This document shows positions 23,460 through 33,606 of a DNA stretch of 64,000 nucleotides, in pieces (position 1 is the first letter of the stretch; every line of letters starts with the position of its first letter). The translations under genes and the position numbers were made by a program. Origin of the DNA: Puccinia triticina (Eukaryota; Basidiomycota; Pucciniomycetes; Pucciniales; Pucciniaceae); contig NC_070569.1 of NCBI RefSeq assembly GCF_026914185.1, positions 4,092,001 to 4,156,000 of the forward strand, read 5' to 3'. Below the pieces are notes generated by a model that worked only from the letters and a program-made list of their open reading frames with translations, was not told the DNA's origin and ran no database searches.

Positions 23460-24243
23460 TAGGGATGAAAGTGGGTTGGGTCAACCCGGCGGGTACCCGG
23501 CCCGTGTTGGGTCTGGGGCTGGGTTTGGGTTGGCTTTTGTCTCAATCAACGGTGGGCCGCTACGCTACACCAAAAAATGAGCTAACAGCGGATTACGCGG
23601 CCCTTTCCGCAGCATTTAACCACTTAAACTGGTGAGAATATTCTATGAGCCTCCCTGATCAAAATGGTCCAGCAGGACCATTGCATCAGGGAGTCAGGAC
23701 ATCCTGGTTACCAGATGCAGAGCCAAAATTCCATTTTGAGGACAGTTCAGCTAACATGGTCTGTTTTGCAGCATTCAACTGCTTGCCTTGAGTGGATTGA
23801 ACTATAAGCCTCCCTGAGGGATCAGTCAATTAGGACTGCAAAATTCAGGGAGTTTGGAAAATCCTGTTGCCAGCTGCGCTGCTGTAATTGGAAGTTAGCT
23901 GATTTCTAGCACAGCGTAGCGGCCCACCGTTGTCTCAATAACTGGTTTTTGACCCAACCCACCACAGACCCGCTAGATTTTTGGGTCAGGTTTGGGCAGC
24001 CTATTTTCTAATTGGGTCGGCCTGTGACCCAACAACAACGCCTCCAATAGTAAATTTGGGGGTTTTTGGCGCCTAATAGGTTGGGTTGACCCAAGACCCG
24101 TTGGGTCAGAAACCAACCCAACCCAAAACAGTAAGACATTGGGTTGGGTTCGGTCAGCATATTTTCAAATCTGACCCACACTAAATTCTGGGTTGGGTTT
24201 GGGCACTGTTTTCTGGCTTGAACCCGACCCGGTTTCATCCCTA
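23460..24243. mobile_element. Palindromic hAT-type MITE, copy d
   Basis: The ends are TAGGGATGAAA and TTTCATCCCTA. Direct repeats GTAAGCCA (23452-23459) and GTAAGCCC (24244-24251) match at 7 of 8. The interior is made of TTGGGTTGGGTC and GACCCAACCCAA words in both orientations plus one GCGGGTACCCGG. A smaller element is nested at 23547-23931. It lies immediately behind a candidate splice donor, so it probably sits in an intron. Confidence 0.7.
23547..23931. mobile_element. MITE nested in copy d, AACGGTGGGCCGC terminal repeats
   Basis: The inverted ends are CAACGGTGGGCCGCTACGCT and AGCGTAGCGGCCCACCGTT. The 8-bp direct repeat GTCTCAAT flanks both sides (23539-23546 and 23932-23939). Just inside the ends are GAGCTAAC and GTTAGCTGAT, a second inverted pair. 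The 385-bp interior has no coding capacity. Superfamily unsure: 8 bp fits hAT, but one base is ambiguous at the left border. Confidence 0.65.
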
Positions 24244-24251
24244 GTAAGCCC

Positions 24252-24608
24252 CCTGTGTCCACTGCTAGCTAGACACAAAGAGAAAAAAGGCTAATGAGGG
24301 CAACAATCAATGTAAACACAGAAAACATTGCTTGACTCCTCAGCCGTCGTGAGAATAAAAGCTGGTTGGTGGGTAGAAATGACCACTAGCCGGCTTCTTC
24401 AAGAATATATGTGTCCGGGCTGAGTGATTATTGGTGTCTTGGCTCTGCACTGCTACTATCCGCTAGCCTTCAGCGCTCCTCAATGATCCTGATCTATAGC
24501 GTAATAATCTGCAAGGGAACAAAGCTCCGCACTCCGCAAGTGATCCTGTAAGTAAAGATAAGGTCACATGAAAATCTTCTAATACTCTTGTACGTCCGTA
24601 AGTGTAAG
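24252..24608. other. Stretch between two transposons
   Basis: No gene recognised. Confidence 0.35.
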
Positions 24609-26665
24609 CAAAAATGGGTAGTTACATTACTTTATTTCATCCACATAAATTGATTAACGTAACTACTGTGAGCCTGAGTCTCTATAGTGACAACAGGACA
24701 CAAGAAAATGGGGGGCAATATTTGAATTTCTTTGGATAAAGAAAATACAAATATAAGAGAGAGAGAGAAAGAGAGAAAGAGACTGAGAAGATTCAAGATT
24801 AAGCAGATATTCAAGATTATTCTGGTGGGAATGCACGTCCACTGGCAATGCTACCTCTTTAGAAGAGTGCTGCCAAGCTGTGCTAGAGAGTGCAACAGCC
24901 TCCTCTCACCAAAGAAACGTGGAGGGCTTCTGGATTAGACAAATTTAATCCAGCCACAATTTTTTAGCTTCCTTCTGGATAGTCAAGGTTCTTTAAAGGG
25001 AAACCTATGTGGTTTGTTTCTTACAAAAACCACAGAAAAAGAATGATGTTAAAGCAGGTGCAGACCTGTGATCAAGGATGAGGCAAAAGCCAGCAAAAGA
25101 AGAGCAAATCAAGCAGACACAGAGTTGTACCTCTGATATAAACAAGGTTCAGTGAAATAGGTTACTTACTGTCAATATCCTAGGCGCCTGTGACGGTAGG
25201 TATACTGGGAGCGTGGTAATCTCTTTGGTGGTGATCCTGGGGTTATCTGGGGTGTGGTTCTGGTGTGCTGAAGTCTGTATCCTCCAGCTGCATGGGGGAT
25301 CCTGACTTCGAAAATTTTCAAAGTTGGATGACATAATCACACATGTACATGTGGTTTGGAGCGCTCAGGCGCGACTACAAGGCGCCGCTGCGCATGTGTG
25401 TCACAAACCACAAACTCTATGAAGGAGTAGAGATATTGGAAAGTGATCAGTGAACGCTAGGGTCAAAATTGCATTAGAAATCAGAATATGAAGTCAAAAC
25501 AACCTTATGTCTTAAGGTTAAAAGGATATGAACACATTTAGATATAAAATGGAGATAAAAGGCAGTTTTAGGTCAACTGTGTTGACTCTAAGGCTGACAA
25601 CTACCCTTGTTAAGTGTAGCTCCCCGTTATGTTAGTAGTAATGTTCAAACTTTTTGCCCTCTGGGTAGCGTAACAAGATCCTCTTCTGTTTTTTTCCAGA
25701 GGGTTGCTAGTGTAACTGTGATAACGGCCTGTAGCAGAGATAACACGTTGAAAGGCGTGTATTGCCCCTTGCCTGCGCAAGAATTCACCAAAACAGGGTT
25801 TTCTACTGTACAAAAGGCTGGGTGGCTTTCCCGACCAACCTCAAACACCCCTATCCACCCCACGCTCCCCTCCCATTTTGCCTGAACTTAGCCGGCCCAT
25901 ACCCATCAAAAATACCTCCATTCACCATGGTTTCAACTTCCACACCTCAACAGCCAATGGAAGAAGAAGAAGATGCTGGAGACCAGACTGACTGGTCTCA
26001 ACTGCGTCAATCTAAGCGCGCCTCCTCTGTCACCATCATACCAAACATGGTACCAACCTCTTCAGCCTCTAGAGTACAAAATTCTCAAAAAAGGCCGCCA
26101 GCACCCTCTTTGGAATCTGGAGATTCACCTTGGAAGAACAAAAAGAAAGGGACTAAGAGGCCTCATCAAGTTGGATCCTCTGGTCCTGCCAGTGCCACCA
26201 AGAAAAGAAATCAGGCTAAGAAGACTTCCAAAAACAACAGCCAGAAGTCTGTGGTGGATAGAACAGTAAGGACAAATGTTGGTTTATAAATTTTAAAATA
26301 GCTGATTTGCTGTGTTTTTATCTTGTGCTTGGTTTAACTTTGGATGATTGAAAGGCGGAGAGGGCCACTCAATCTGCTGACTTTAATGATTTCTACGACT
26401 ACGACCAAGATTTGGAGGACGGATCTATTGAAATTCAACCTAGGGAGGCAAAAAAAAAGGAAGAAAAGTTTTCTGATGTGGTTGAGTATTACCACGCGCC
26501 CTTTTTTAAGGATGGCGAGGAAGAAAAGGGGGGGGGGGGGGGGAACCTGTGAATTATAGGTGCAGATGGTGTCATAAGATTTATTTTGGACATGGATCAA
26601 CCAATGGAAATCTTGTAATGCATTGTGATGGCTCAACTCAGGCTGGACGGAACACTAATGGCTGC

Positions 26666-27640
26666 TGTGGTGCTCCATTCCAAACCATAAGTAGTATTTT
26701 ATTGCTTTCCTTTACATATATTCATCATTACATTGCCTATTACCCCATCACCCCTTCACAAAAACCTCATTATTATTGCATATTCAAATTCTACGCCAAA
26801 TTTCACCTATAGTCACTTATACATAGTACCCCTTTATATTCAATGGTTCAATAGTTATAGAGGATATAAGACTTACAGAAACCCTACAGTCTTCATTAGT
26901 TACAATAATCATTTCATTAGTAACCTACTTGAATCATTACAGTACATTCCTTTTACATAGTTATTCTCACATACTAAATCCTTTACATACATTGCTCATC
27001 ATGTACTATGCCTATTGTACACATTACATCATTGGATCTGTGCTTACCCTTTTCAGTAGTGCTCATCATTACAAGTTGTTACTATGTTCTCATCACTCTT
27101 CCCCATTAGTACATTCTTTTATTCCCATAACCAACATTCCCCTTTCAGCATTGCTCATCATTACATACTGTTACTATGTTCTCATCACTCTTCCCCATTT
27201 GTACATTCCTTTATTCCCATAGTCAGAATGCCTCCACTGTCTGTGCTCATCCTTTCTTCATATAAGAACTTTCCTTCCCCCCTCACTTGTACCCTATGCA
27301 GAGAACTATATGCAGAATTTATAGAGAATTTCAGATACAGAAATTATAGTGCCCATTCTCATCAGCCCATTGCCATTGAATCATTACCAATTGCTTTCCC
27401 CTTCAACCATTGCTCCAACCCTCTCACCCTCAGTAGTCAGTAGTCAGCTCATAGTACTAGCTCCTAAGATCAAGTAGAAATCAGCCACACCTTTTCTTTC
27501 TTTTTCTTAGTGTTACTCTCATCCCCTCAGCATTAGTCAGGAAGGCAGCCTCATCAGCACCCTTGCATAGCTTACATTAGTACTAGTGTTGCTATCCATT
27601 TCCCTTCCAAGCTCTATTCTCCCCTTTGAGTAGTTTCACA
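26666..27640 (+). repeat. 5' LTR
   Basis: It starts TGTGGTGCTCC and ends GTAGTTTCACA. Short open frames within it recur in the 3' LTR and are not genes. It should carry the promoter, although no clear TATA box was picked out. Confidence 0.95.
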
Positions 27641-27642
27641 AG

Positions 27643-27660
27643 TGGTGTCCCAACAGTGGC
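27643..27660 (+). other. Candidate primer-binding site
   Basis: TGGTGTCCCAACAGTGGC starts two bases after the 5' LTR. The leading TGG would pair with a tRNA 3' CCA. The tRNA was not identified. Confidence 0.5.
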
Positions 27661-27863
27661 CTTTCTATCCCTCAGATATCTTCAGCTCTAGTAACACTTT
27701 TACCATCAGCTACATACTACTTCACCTACACTCCTCAAACTCCTCCTTTTATAAACCAACTTCCTGCTTTTAGAATCTACTTCAACCAACAGTAACACTA
27801 TCAGCACTTCCATTATCAACCTTCAACACCTTTAGATTCAAACACAACTTACTTATCTCAACC

Positions 27864-30308
27864 ATGTCAGCCCAAGGAACTCCCAACACCAATGTTGCCC
27901 CCAGTCTTTACCCTCCAGTGGATCCTTCCAGTAATGTTGCAACCCAGGACTCCACCACTTCCAATGCTGGCCAGACTCAGGCTCCTCCTACTGGTCCAGG
28001 TTACCAACCTTCTTCTACTGGTCCAGGTCCACAGGCTCCTTTCAATGCTTCAGATCCACAGGGTTCTTCTATTCCACAGGCCAACTCCAGTTCTTGCAGA
28101 CCTCCTCCTAGACCTCAGACTTCCAGTACTCCTAGATTCACAGGATACAGGGATACCAATCAGCCATCAGATGATTCAGAGGATTTAAATGCTCCACCAC
28201 CCCGCTTTCCCAGATTTCAGCGCCAAAGGGACCATTCAACTCACTCTACCAGGTCCAACACCCACTTCTTGAACAGAGAACCAGCCATGCCAAGGTACCA
28301 GGATCCAGTCAGCAGAGGAGTCAAGATTAAACCCATGGACAAGGAGCTCTTCTTTGATGGAACCAACATGCCTGTGGAGAAGTTTATTAGAAGGTATGAA
28401 AGTGCTGGAAGAGATGATGGTGCTAACTCTAAGGAACTAGCTGGACAAATCATTGCTTTTATCAAAGGACTGGACCTAAAAGATGAAGTGGAAGACATGT
28501 CAGGCCATGAAAACTTGGATTGGGAAACCTTGAAGAAACAGCTACTCACCAGGTTTGGAACTTCTCAGCCCTTGGTCAGATACACTAGGGAGGATCTCAG
28601 GAAACTAGTCTACAAATCTTCTCAGGATGGAGGAATCAGCACCTTGGAAACCTTCAACACATTCAGAAACAAGTTTGAAACCATCACTCACTATTTGTTA
28701 AGAATGGGGTATAGTACCAGCTTGGAGGAATTCAGACATCTTCTCCTGAAAACTCTCCACAAGGATTTGGACCAAAGGGTTACTAGGAACCTGATGAGGG
28801 ACAATCAAATGCTAGCTTCAAAAGATGGAGGTGATATTTTGCCAGACACTGAAACCCTTCTTACCTACATTCACCAGGAGGTTTACTCAAGATCAGTGGT
28901 CAACAGAAGGACTGAATGGAGGGCAGAAGAGAAATTCACTTTGGACACCTCACCTAGGACCTCCAAACCCACACCTGCTACTCAAGGAGCTGCTCCTACT
29001 GCTTCTACTTCTCTGGACAAACAAGTGGAACTCCTTACCAAACAACTTGCATCTCTCACTGCTGGCAAAGGACTACCTCCCCACATGGACAAACCTGCTA
29101 GGACCTGGCCATTCAAATGTTATTATTGTCACCAGGAAACCCATGGAACCAACAGCTGCTCTCAACTTGCCCAGGACATGTCTAGTGGTGCTGTTATCAA
29201 GGATGGAAGAGATTACAAACTTCCAGACAAATCAGTTATTCCATGGATTCCAAGCAGGCCAATCAGAACCCCAGTGGAAGAGTACTCTAAAACTAAGCTC
29301 ACATCTTCTTTTGGCCAATTAGAGGAGGACCCAGCCTATTATCAAGCCCATAGTTATGAAGCAGACCTTGGAAAGAGGACCAGAAACAATTCTAAGGATC
29401 AGGATGAGGAGGAAACAGCCAAGTCAGACAAAAGGATCAGAAAGGAAAAACAGGACCTAATGGACATGGATACAGAGGACTTACTTCACATGGCCCAGCC
29501 CCCCACTCTTAGTGCTTCCAAATCCCCTGCTTCTAAAGGCTCCCCTCAAGTCAGATTCCAGGATAAGGACAAGGATTCAACCACTGCACCTAAGGACAAA
29601 CCAGTTAAGAAGACCTATTTGGAAAAGACCTTGGCCAAGGAATACCCAGGAATTGAAGAAGAAGTGGCTAGTAGGATGTTGACTGCAGGAAAGATGGAGT
29701 TGGCCTTTGGAGAAATCTTTGCTATATCACCAGGAGTTACTGACTGTATCAGGAAGAAGATCACCAACAGAAGAGTCCCATTGGATGGTGTCAAATCAGC
29801 AAACTTCACAGACATGGAGGATGAAGAAGAACCAGCACAGGAGTCACCCACTACTCACTATTCCTGTCCTCTTGGGTACATCACCATCACTATTGGAGGA
29901 GAGAAACATCAAGCACTCTTGGATACTGGGTCTATGGTCAACATTATTCCTGAAACTCTTGCACACAAGCTTGGATTGGTACTTACTGCTAAATCTATGA
30001 AGCTCAAAGGTATTGGAGGCCACCTTACTGATATTCCTGGGATTGCTGAAGATGTAGAGGTAACCATTGGGAAAGTAGTCAGGACTGTTCATTTCTGGGT
30101 AGCCAAGGGACCAGTTCAGATGATTATTGGAAAGCCCTTCTTGATGGATGTCTCAGCCAACATCAACTACAATGGAGCCAGAGGAGAAGCACTTTCAATT
30201 ATGGATTCAGCTGGTCAGACTTTCTTGGTCCCAATCATACTCCCTAGCAATCAGAAGTGGGAAACCACCATACCTTCCAATTCTGGCCTAGTAAATTTTT
30301 TAGATTAA
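27864..30308 (+). CDS. Gag-protease polyprotein of the Ty3-type element
   Basis: 814 residues from a clear ATG. Residues 1-130 are Pro/Ser/Thr/Gln-rich. A retrotransposon Gag capsid region follows (about 140-330: FDGTNMPVEKFIRRYE, LKKQLLTRFG). A CX2CX4HX4C zinc knuckle lies near 418-431 (CYYCHQETHGTNSC), then a charged linker. A retropepsin-like aspartic protease near 675-780 carries the active-site ALLDTGS. Gag would form the particle and bind RNA; the protease would process the polyprotein. Having the protease in this frame, with pol in the -1 frame, resembles a gag-pro/pol split. The frame ends TTT-TTA-GAT-TAA, directly after a slippery heptamer. Confidence 0.95.
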   Translation: MSAQGTPNTNVAPSLYPPVDPSSNVATQDSTTSNAGQTQAPPTGPGYQPSSTGPGPQAPFNASDPQGSSIPQANSSSCRPPPRPQTSSTPRFTGYRDTNQPSDDSEDLNAPPPRFPRFQRQRDHSTHSTRSNTHFLNREPAMPRYQDPVSRGVKIKPMDKELFFDGTNMPVEKFIRRYESAGRDDGANSKELAGQIIAFIKGLDLKDEVEDMSGHENLDWETLKKQLLTRFGTSQPLVRYTREDLRKLVYKSSQDGGISTLETFNTFRNKFETITHYLLRMGYSTSLEEFRHLLLKTLHKDLDQRVTRNLMRDNQMLASKDGGDILPDTETLLTYIHQEVYSRSVVNRRTEWRAEEKFTLDTSPRTSKPTPATQGAAPTASTSLDKQVELLTKQLASLTAGKGLPPHMDKPARTWPFKCYYCHQETHGTNSCSQLAQDMSSGAVIKDGRDYKLPDKSVIPWIPSRPIRTPVEEYSKTKLTSSFGQLEEDPAYYQAHSYEADLGKRTRNNSKDQDEEETAKSDKRIRKEKQDLMDMDTEDLLHMAQPPTLSASKSPASKGSPQVRFQDKDKDSTTAPKDKPVKKTYLEKTLAKEYPGIEEEVASRMLTAGKMELAFGEIFAISPGVTDCIRKKITNRRVPLDGVKSANFTDMEDEEEPAQESPTTHYSCPLGYITITIGGEKHQALLDTGSMVNIIPETLAHKLGLVLTAKSMKLKGIGGHLTDIPGIAEDVEVTIGKVVRTVHFWVAKGPVQMIIGKPFLMDVSANINYNGARGEALSIMDSAGQTFLVPIILPSNQKWETTIPSNSGLVNFLD

Positions 30309-33300
30309 GACCAGGTTTTCAGTTCCCCTCTCTTACAACTGCAACCCTGGAAAATAACCAAAAGCAACAAACTGTAGTCACTCATTCAGCAAAATATAAA
30401 TCAACTCTAAAAAAAATAAAACCAGTAAACCAACCAATGCCATTATCTCTCAACCCTCCCTTATCAAGGCCACCACTCTCCAGGGATCCTTACCTCACTC
30501 CTTTGAACCCTTTTCCCCCACCATTCATTCCTACCTCCAAGATTACCCAAGAAAGGCTGGACCTCATCAACTTTGGACCTCCTGGATGGCTCTCTCCTCA
30601 AGAATATCTCCTACTAGTATGGGTAATTGTGATTAGACAAGGTGCTTTGGCTTTTGTAGAAACAGAAAGAGGCCTTCTTAAACACACCTATGGACAACCT
30701 TATATCATTCCAGTCATCCCCCATGAACCTTGGCAACAGAGACCAATTCCAATCCCTGCACCCATCAAAGACCAGGTTATAGAATTGGTGAGGGAAAGAC
30801 TCAGCACTGGCCTCTATGAACAATCCTTTTCCAGTTATTCCAGCCCTATATTTTGTGTAAAGAAGCAGGATGGTAAGCTCAGAATTGTACATGATCTTCA
30901 GAAACTCAACAAAGTCACCATTAAGGACGCTGGACTACCACCAAAGACAGAGGAACTCATTGAATCATTCACTGGAAGGGCTTGCTATGGACTAGGTGAT
31001 ATCATGGGAGGATATGATGAAAGAGAATTAGCTCCAGAATCCAGACCCTTAACCACCTTTGAAACACCCCTTGGAAGATTTCAACTTACCAGATTACCCC
31101 AAGGAGCCACCAATTCAGTTGCAGTTTATCAGGCCCAAATGATGTGGATACTCCAGGATGAATTACCTCAGCATATGGGTATCTTTGTGGATGATGGAGG
31201 TATAAAAGGACCAACCTCTGACTACAATGAAGAAACTCTAAAGGACAACCCCCAGATCAGAAGATTTATCTATGAATATGCCATTACTCTGGAGAGGATA
31301 CTTTTCAGGATTGAAGAAGCTGGACTCACTATCTCTGGGAAGAAATTTGCTTGCTGTGTACCTGCTCTGGATCTGGTTGGCCATGTGGTTTGTAAGGAAG
31401 GAAGAAGGATATCCATCAAGAAGCTCAACAAGATTGAAACCTGGCCAACTCCCACCACTCCTTCAGATGTCAGAGGATTCCTAGGTATCTGTGTATATGT
31501 TAGAATGTTCATCAAAAATTACTCAACCATCACTGCTCCACTCAGAAGACTCACCAGAAAAGACTCCTCTTGGGATTGGACTGAAGATTGCCAGGATGCC
31601 TTTGAAGACCTCAAGAGGATTGTTGGAACTGACATCACCCTGAAGAAATTGGACTATGGACCTGATGCTGGCCTAATCAAACTCTCAGTGGACTCCAGTG
31701 TTATTGCTGCAGGTGCTGTACTTACTCAACAGGATTCTGATGGAATGGATAGGCCTGTGTTATATGAGTCAGTAGTCTTTTCACCCAGGGAATCAAAGTA
31801 CTCACAATCCAAATTAGAACTCTGTGGTGTTGCCAAGATCCTCAAGAAACTTCAAACCAAACTGTGGGGCCAACATTTTCAACTCAGAGTGGATGCCCAG
31901 TGCCTTATTGGAATGATCAACAACCCTTCACTTCCCAATGCCCCTATGAACAGATGGATTGGATTTATTCAGTTATTCTCCTATGACCTTGTTCACACTC
32001 CTGGAAAAACTTTCACCTTACCTGATGGACTTTCAAGAAGACCCCCTGATTCTGATGAAGATGATTGTCCTAGCTTTGATGAAGATGAAACCTGGATCAA
32101 ACCTCACCCTGGATTTGGAACTAAACATTCTTCTTTTGGCCTGCTTCTGGGGACATCAGCTAAGTTGGGGGAGGGGGTAAGTAACTTGCAGCAAGGAATT
32201 TGGAAGCACCTCCAGGAATACCTTTCAACCATGAACAAACCTCCAGGATGCAGCAGCCGGGAATTCAAGCAAATTTTGCATAAATCAGCCAACTTCTTCC
32301 TTTCCAATGGAGTCTTGCACAGGATCAACAAACCATTCTCTCAGATAGTAGTCACCTCTCCTTCAGCTCAGAATTCCATCCTCAATTCCCTTCATGAATC
32401 TTTAGGCCACAGAGGTATTGCTGAAACCTACAGAAGAATTAAACTTAGATTTTGGTGGCCAGGTCTCAAGAGAGGTGTTACCAGGTGGGTCCAGTCTTGT
32501 GAAGCTTGCCAGAAGAGGAGTTCAAAATTGCCAATGGAACCCAAGAAACCTACAGGAGCAGCAACCATCTTTGGAAGAGTCAGTTTGGATACAGTTCACA
32601 TCAAAGCTGGCAAATGGAAATACCTGGTAATTGCAAGAGATGACCTTTCTGGATGGGTAGAAGCAGTTGGACTAGAAAAGATTCAAGCAAAGAAAATCTC
32701 TCAGTGGTTCTTGGACAACTGGATCTACAGATATGGAGCCCCTTGGTCAGTCACTGTGGATGGAGGCTCTGAATTTGGACAACAATTTCGAAAATCCCTT
32801 CTGGAATCTGGAATCAAAATCAAAGTCACCACCCCTTATTATCCTGAAGCAAATGGTATGGTAGAAAGAGGACATCAGGCAATTAAGGATACCTTGGTCA
32901 AGCTCTGTGGAAAAGAAGGCAAGAAGTGGAGGAATTATTTACCTTTAGTTTTATTTGCAGACAGAATTTCCACCAAAAGATCAACTGGTTACTCACCTTA
33001 TGAACTAGTTCTTGGACAGCCTCCCATCTTACCCATTGACCTAGAATTGGAAACCTTCTTTGGAGTGGATTGGTCAAAGGTAGAATCAACTCAGGATCTT
33101 TTATTGGCTAGGACTCAGCAGCTTGAAAACAGGGATCCCATCTTGCAGCAAGCACACCATCAGCTTATGGATTCCAGGAAGAACTCTGTGGACTATTGGA
33201 ACAAGAAGAAAACATCAAGACAGCCACTAAAGAAAGGTCAATTAGTAGTAGTGTATAATAAATCTTTGGACTCTCAGTTTGGCAAACTCTTTGAAAACAA

Positions 33301-33427
33301 ATGGAATGGCCCTTACAGAATCAAGGCTCAAAAACCAGGAGGATCTTACATCTTGGAAGAATTAGATGGCACAGAATTAGCCAGAAGGTTTGCTGCAGTT
33401 CATGTCAAGGAATACCACTCCAGGTGA
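30257..33427 (+). CDS. Pol polyprotein: reverse transcriptase, RNase H, integrase
   Basis: The open frame begins at 30257 with a GTG and is probably entered by frameshift near 30302. Reverse transcriptase spans about residues 150-400 (PIFCVKKQDGKLRIVHDLQKLN; catalytic FVDD near 310). RNase H follows (SVDSS, ESKYSQSKLEL, RVDAQC, then HTPGKTFTLPDGLSR near 580). Integrase has an HHCC zinc site (HESLGHRG...CEACQ, about 712-750) and a DDE core (SLDTVH, TVDGGSEFG, NGMVERG; about 34 residues between the last D and E). The tail has a GPYRI...GGSYILEE module (GPY/F-like) and no chromodomain. All catalytic residues are present, so the element may be active. A polypurine tract copy lies inside this frame at 32162. 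Confidence 0.95.
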   Translation: MGNHHTFQFWPSKFFRLRPGFQFPSLTTATLENNQKQQTVVTHSAKYKSTLKKIKPVNQPMPLSLNPPLSRPPLSRDPYLTPLNPFPPPFIPTSKITQERLDLINFGPPGWLSPQEYLLLVWVIVIRQGALAFVETERGLLKHTYGQPYIIPVIPHEPWQQRPIPIPAPIKDQVIELVRERLSTGLYEQSFSSYSSPIFCVKKQDGKLRIVHDLQKLNKVTIKDAGLPPKTEELIESFTGRACYGLGDIMGGYDERELAPESRPLTTFETPLGRFQLTRLPQGATNSVAVYQAQMMWILQDELPQHMGIFVDDGGIKGPTSDYNEETLKDNPQIRRFIYEYAITLERILFRIEEAGLTISGKKFACCVPALDLVGHVVCKEGRRISIKKLNKIETWPTPTTPSDVRGFLGICVYVRMFIKNYSTITAPLRRLTRKDSSWDWTEDCQDAFEDLKRIVGTDITLKKLDYGPDAGLIKLSVDSSVIAAGAVLTQQDSDGMDRPVLYESVVFSPRESKYSQSKLELCGVAKILKKLQTKLWGQHFQLRVDAQCLIGMINNPSLPNAPMNRWIGFIQLFSYDLVHTPGKTFTLPDGLSRRPPDSDEDDCPSFDEDETWIKPHPGFGTKHSSFGLLLGTSAKLGEGVSNLQQGIWKHLQEYLSTMNKPPGCSSREFKQILHKSANFFLSNGVLHRINKPFSQIVVTSPSAQNSILNSLHESLGHRGIAETYRRIKLRFWWPGLKRGVTRWVQSCEACQKRSSKLPMEPKKPTGAATIFGRVSLDTVHIKAGKWKYLVIARDDLSGWVEAVGLEKIQAKKISQWFLDNWIYRYGAPWSVTVDGGSEFGQQFRKSLLESGIKIKVTTPYYPEANGMVERGHQAIKDTLVKLCGKEGKKWRNYLPLVLFADRISTKRSTGYSPYELVLGQPPILPIDLELETFFGVDWSKVESTQDLLLARTQQLENRDPILQQAHHQLMDSRKNSVDYWNKKKTSRQPLKKGQLVVVYNKSLDSQFGKLFENKWNGPYRIKAQKPGGSYILEELDGTELARRFAAVHVKEYHSR
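30296..30302 (+). promoter_or_regulatory. Candidate -1 ribosomal frameshift site
   Basis: In the Gag-protease frame the sequence reads A-AAT-TTT-TTA-GAT-TAA, so T TTT TTA (30296-30302) fits the X XXY YYZ rule exactly, two codons before the stop. An overlapping A AAT TTT (30293-30299) also fits. A -1 slip enters the pol frame at AGA-TTA-AGA-CCA. Downstream, CCAGG (30311-30315) can pair with CCTGG (30346-30350), only a weak stem. Pol has no ATG near its start, which supports frameshifting over separate initiation. Confidence 0.8.
32147..32177 (+). promoter_or_regulatory. Candidate central polypurine tract inside pol
   Basis: CTGGGGACA, five variable bases, then TAAGTTGGGGGAGG repeats the arrangement just before the 3' LTR (36355-36382), matching at 23 of 28 positions. 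It lies between RNase H and integrase. By analogy with central polypurine tracts of some retroelements it could prime a second plus-strand start; that is inference. Confidence 0.5.
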
Positions 33428-33606
33428 AAACAATAAACAAGGAATAATCAATGCATTTCTCTTCTCTTTTTCTCTTTCTCATCTTCTTACACAATAACAT
33501 AAAAACAAAATCAAAATCAAATCTATAAACAAATCAGAAACAAATCAGAAAAAAATCAATATAAATCAGCTGCAAACAATCTCAAATAAAATAACTAAAT
33601 ATAGAA

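Noticed and set aside
23547..23931. Treating the AACGGTGGGCC inverted pair as the ends of copy d
   Set aside because: A distinct 8-bp direct repeat flanks it and the outer TAGGGATGAAA ends have their own duplication, so it is a nested element.
26733..27443. Open frames with membrane-like composition in the LTRs (also 36452-37162)
   Set aside because: They are present in both LTRs, AT-rich and pyrimidine-biased, and part of the repeat rather than a gene.
28825..32630. Secondary open frames inside gag and pol
   Set aside because: They are shadows of the two retrotransposon frames.
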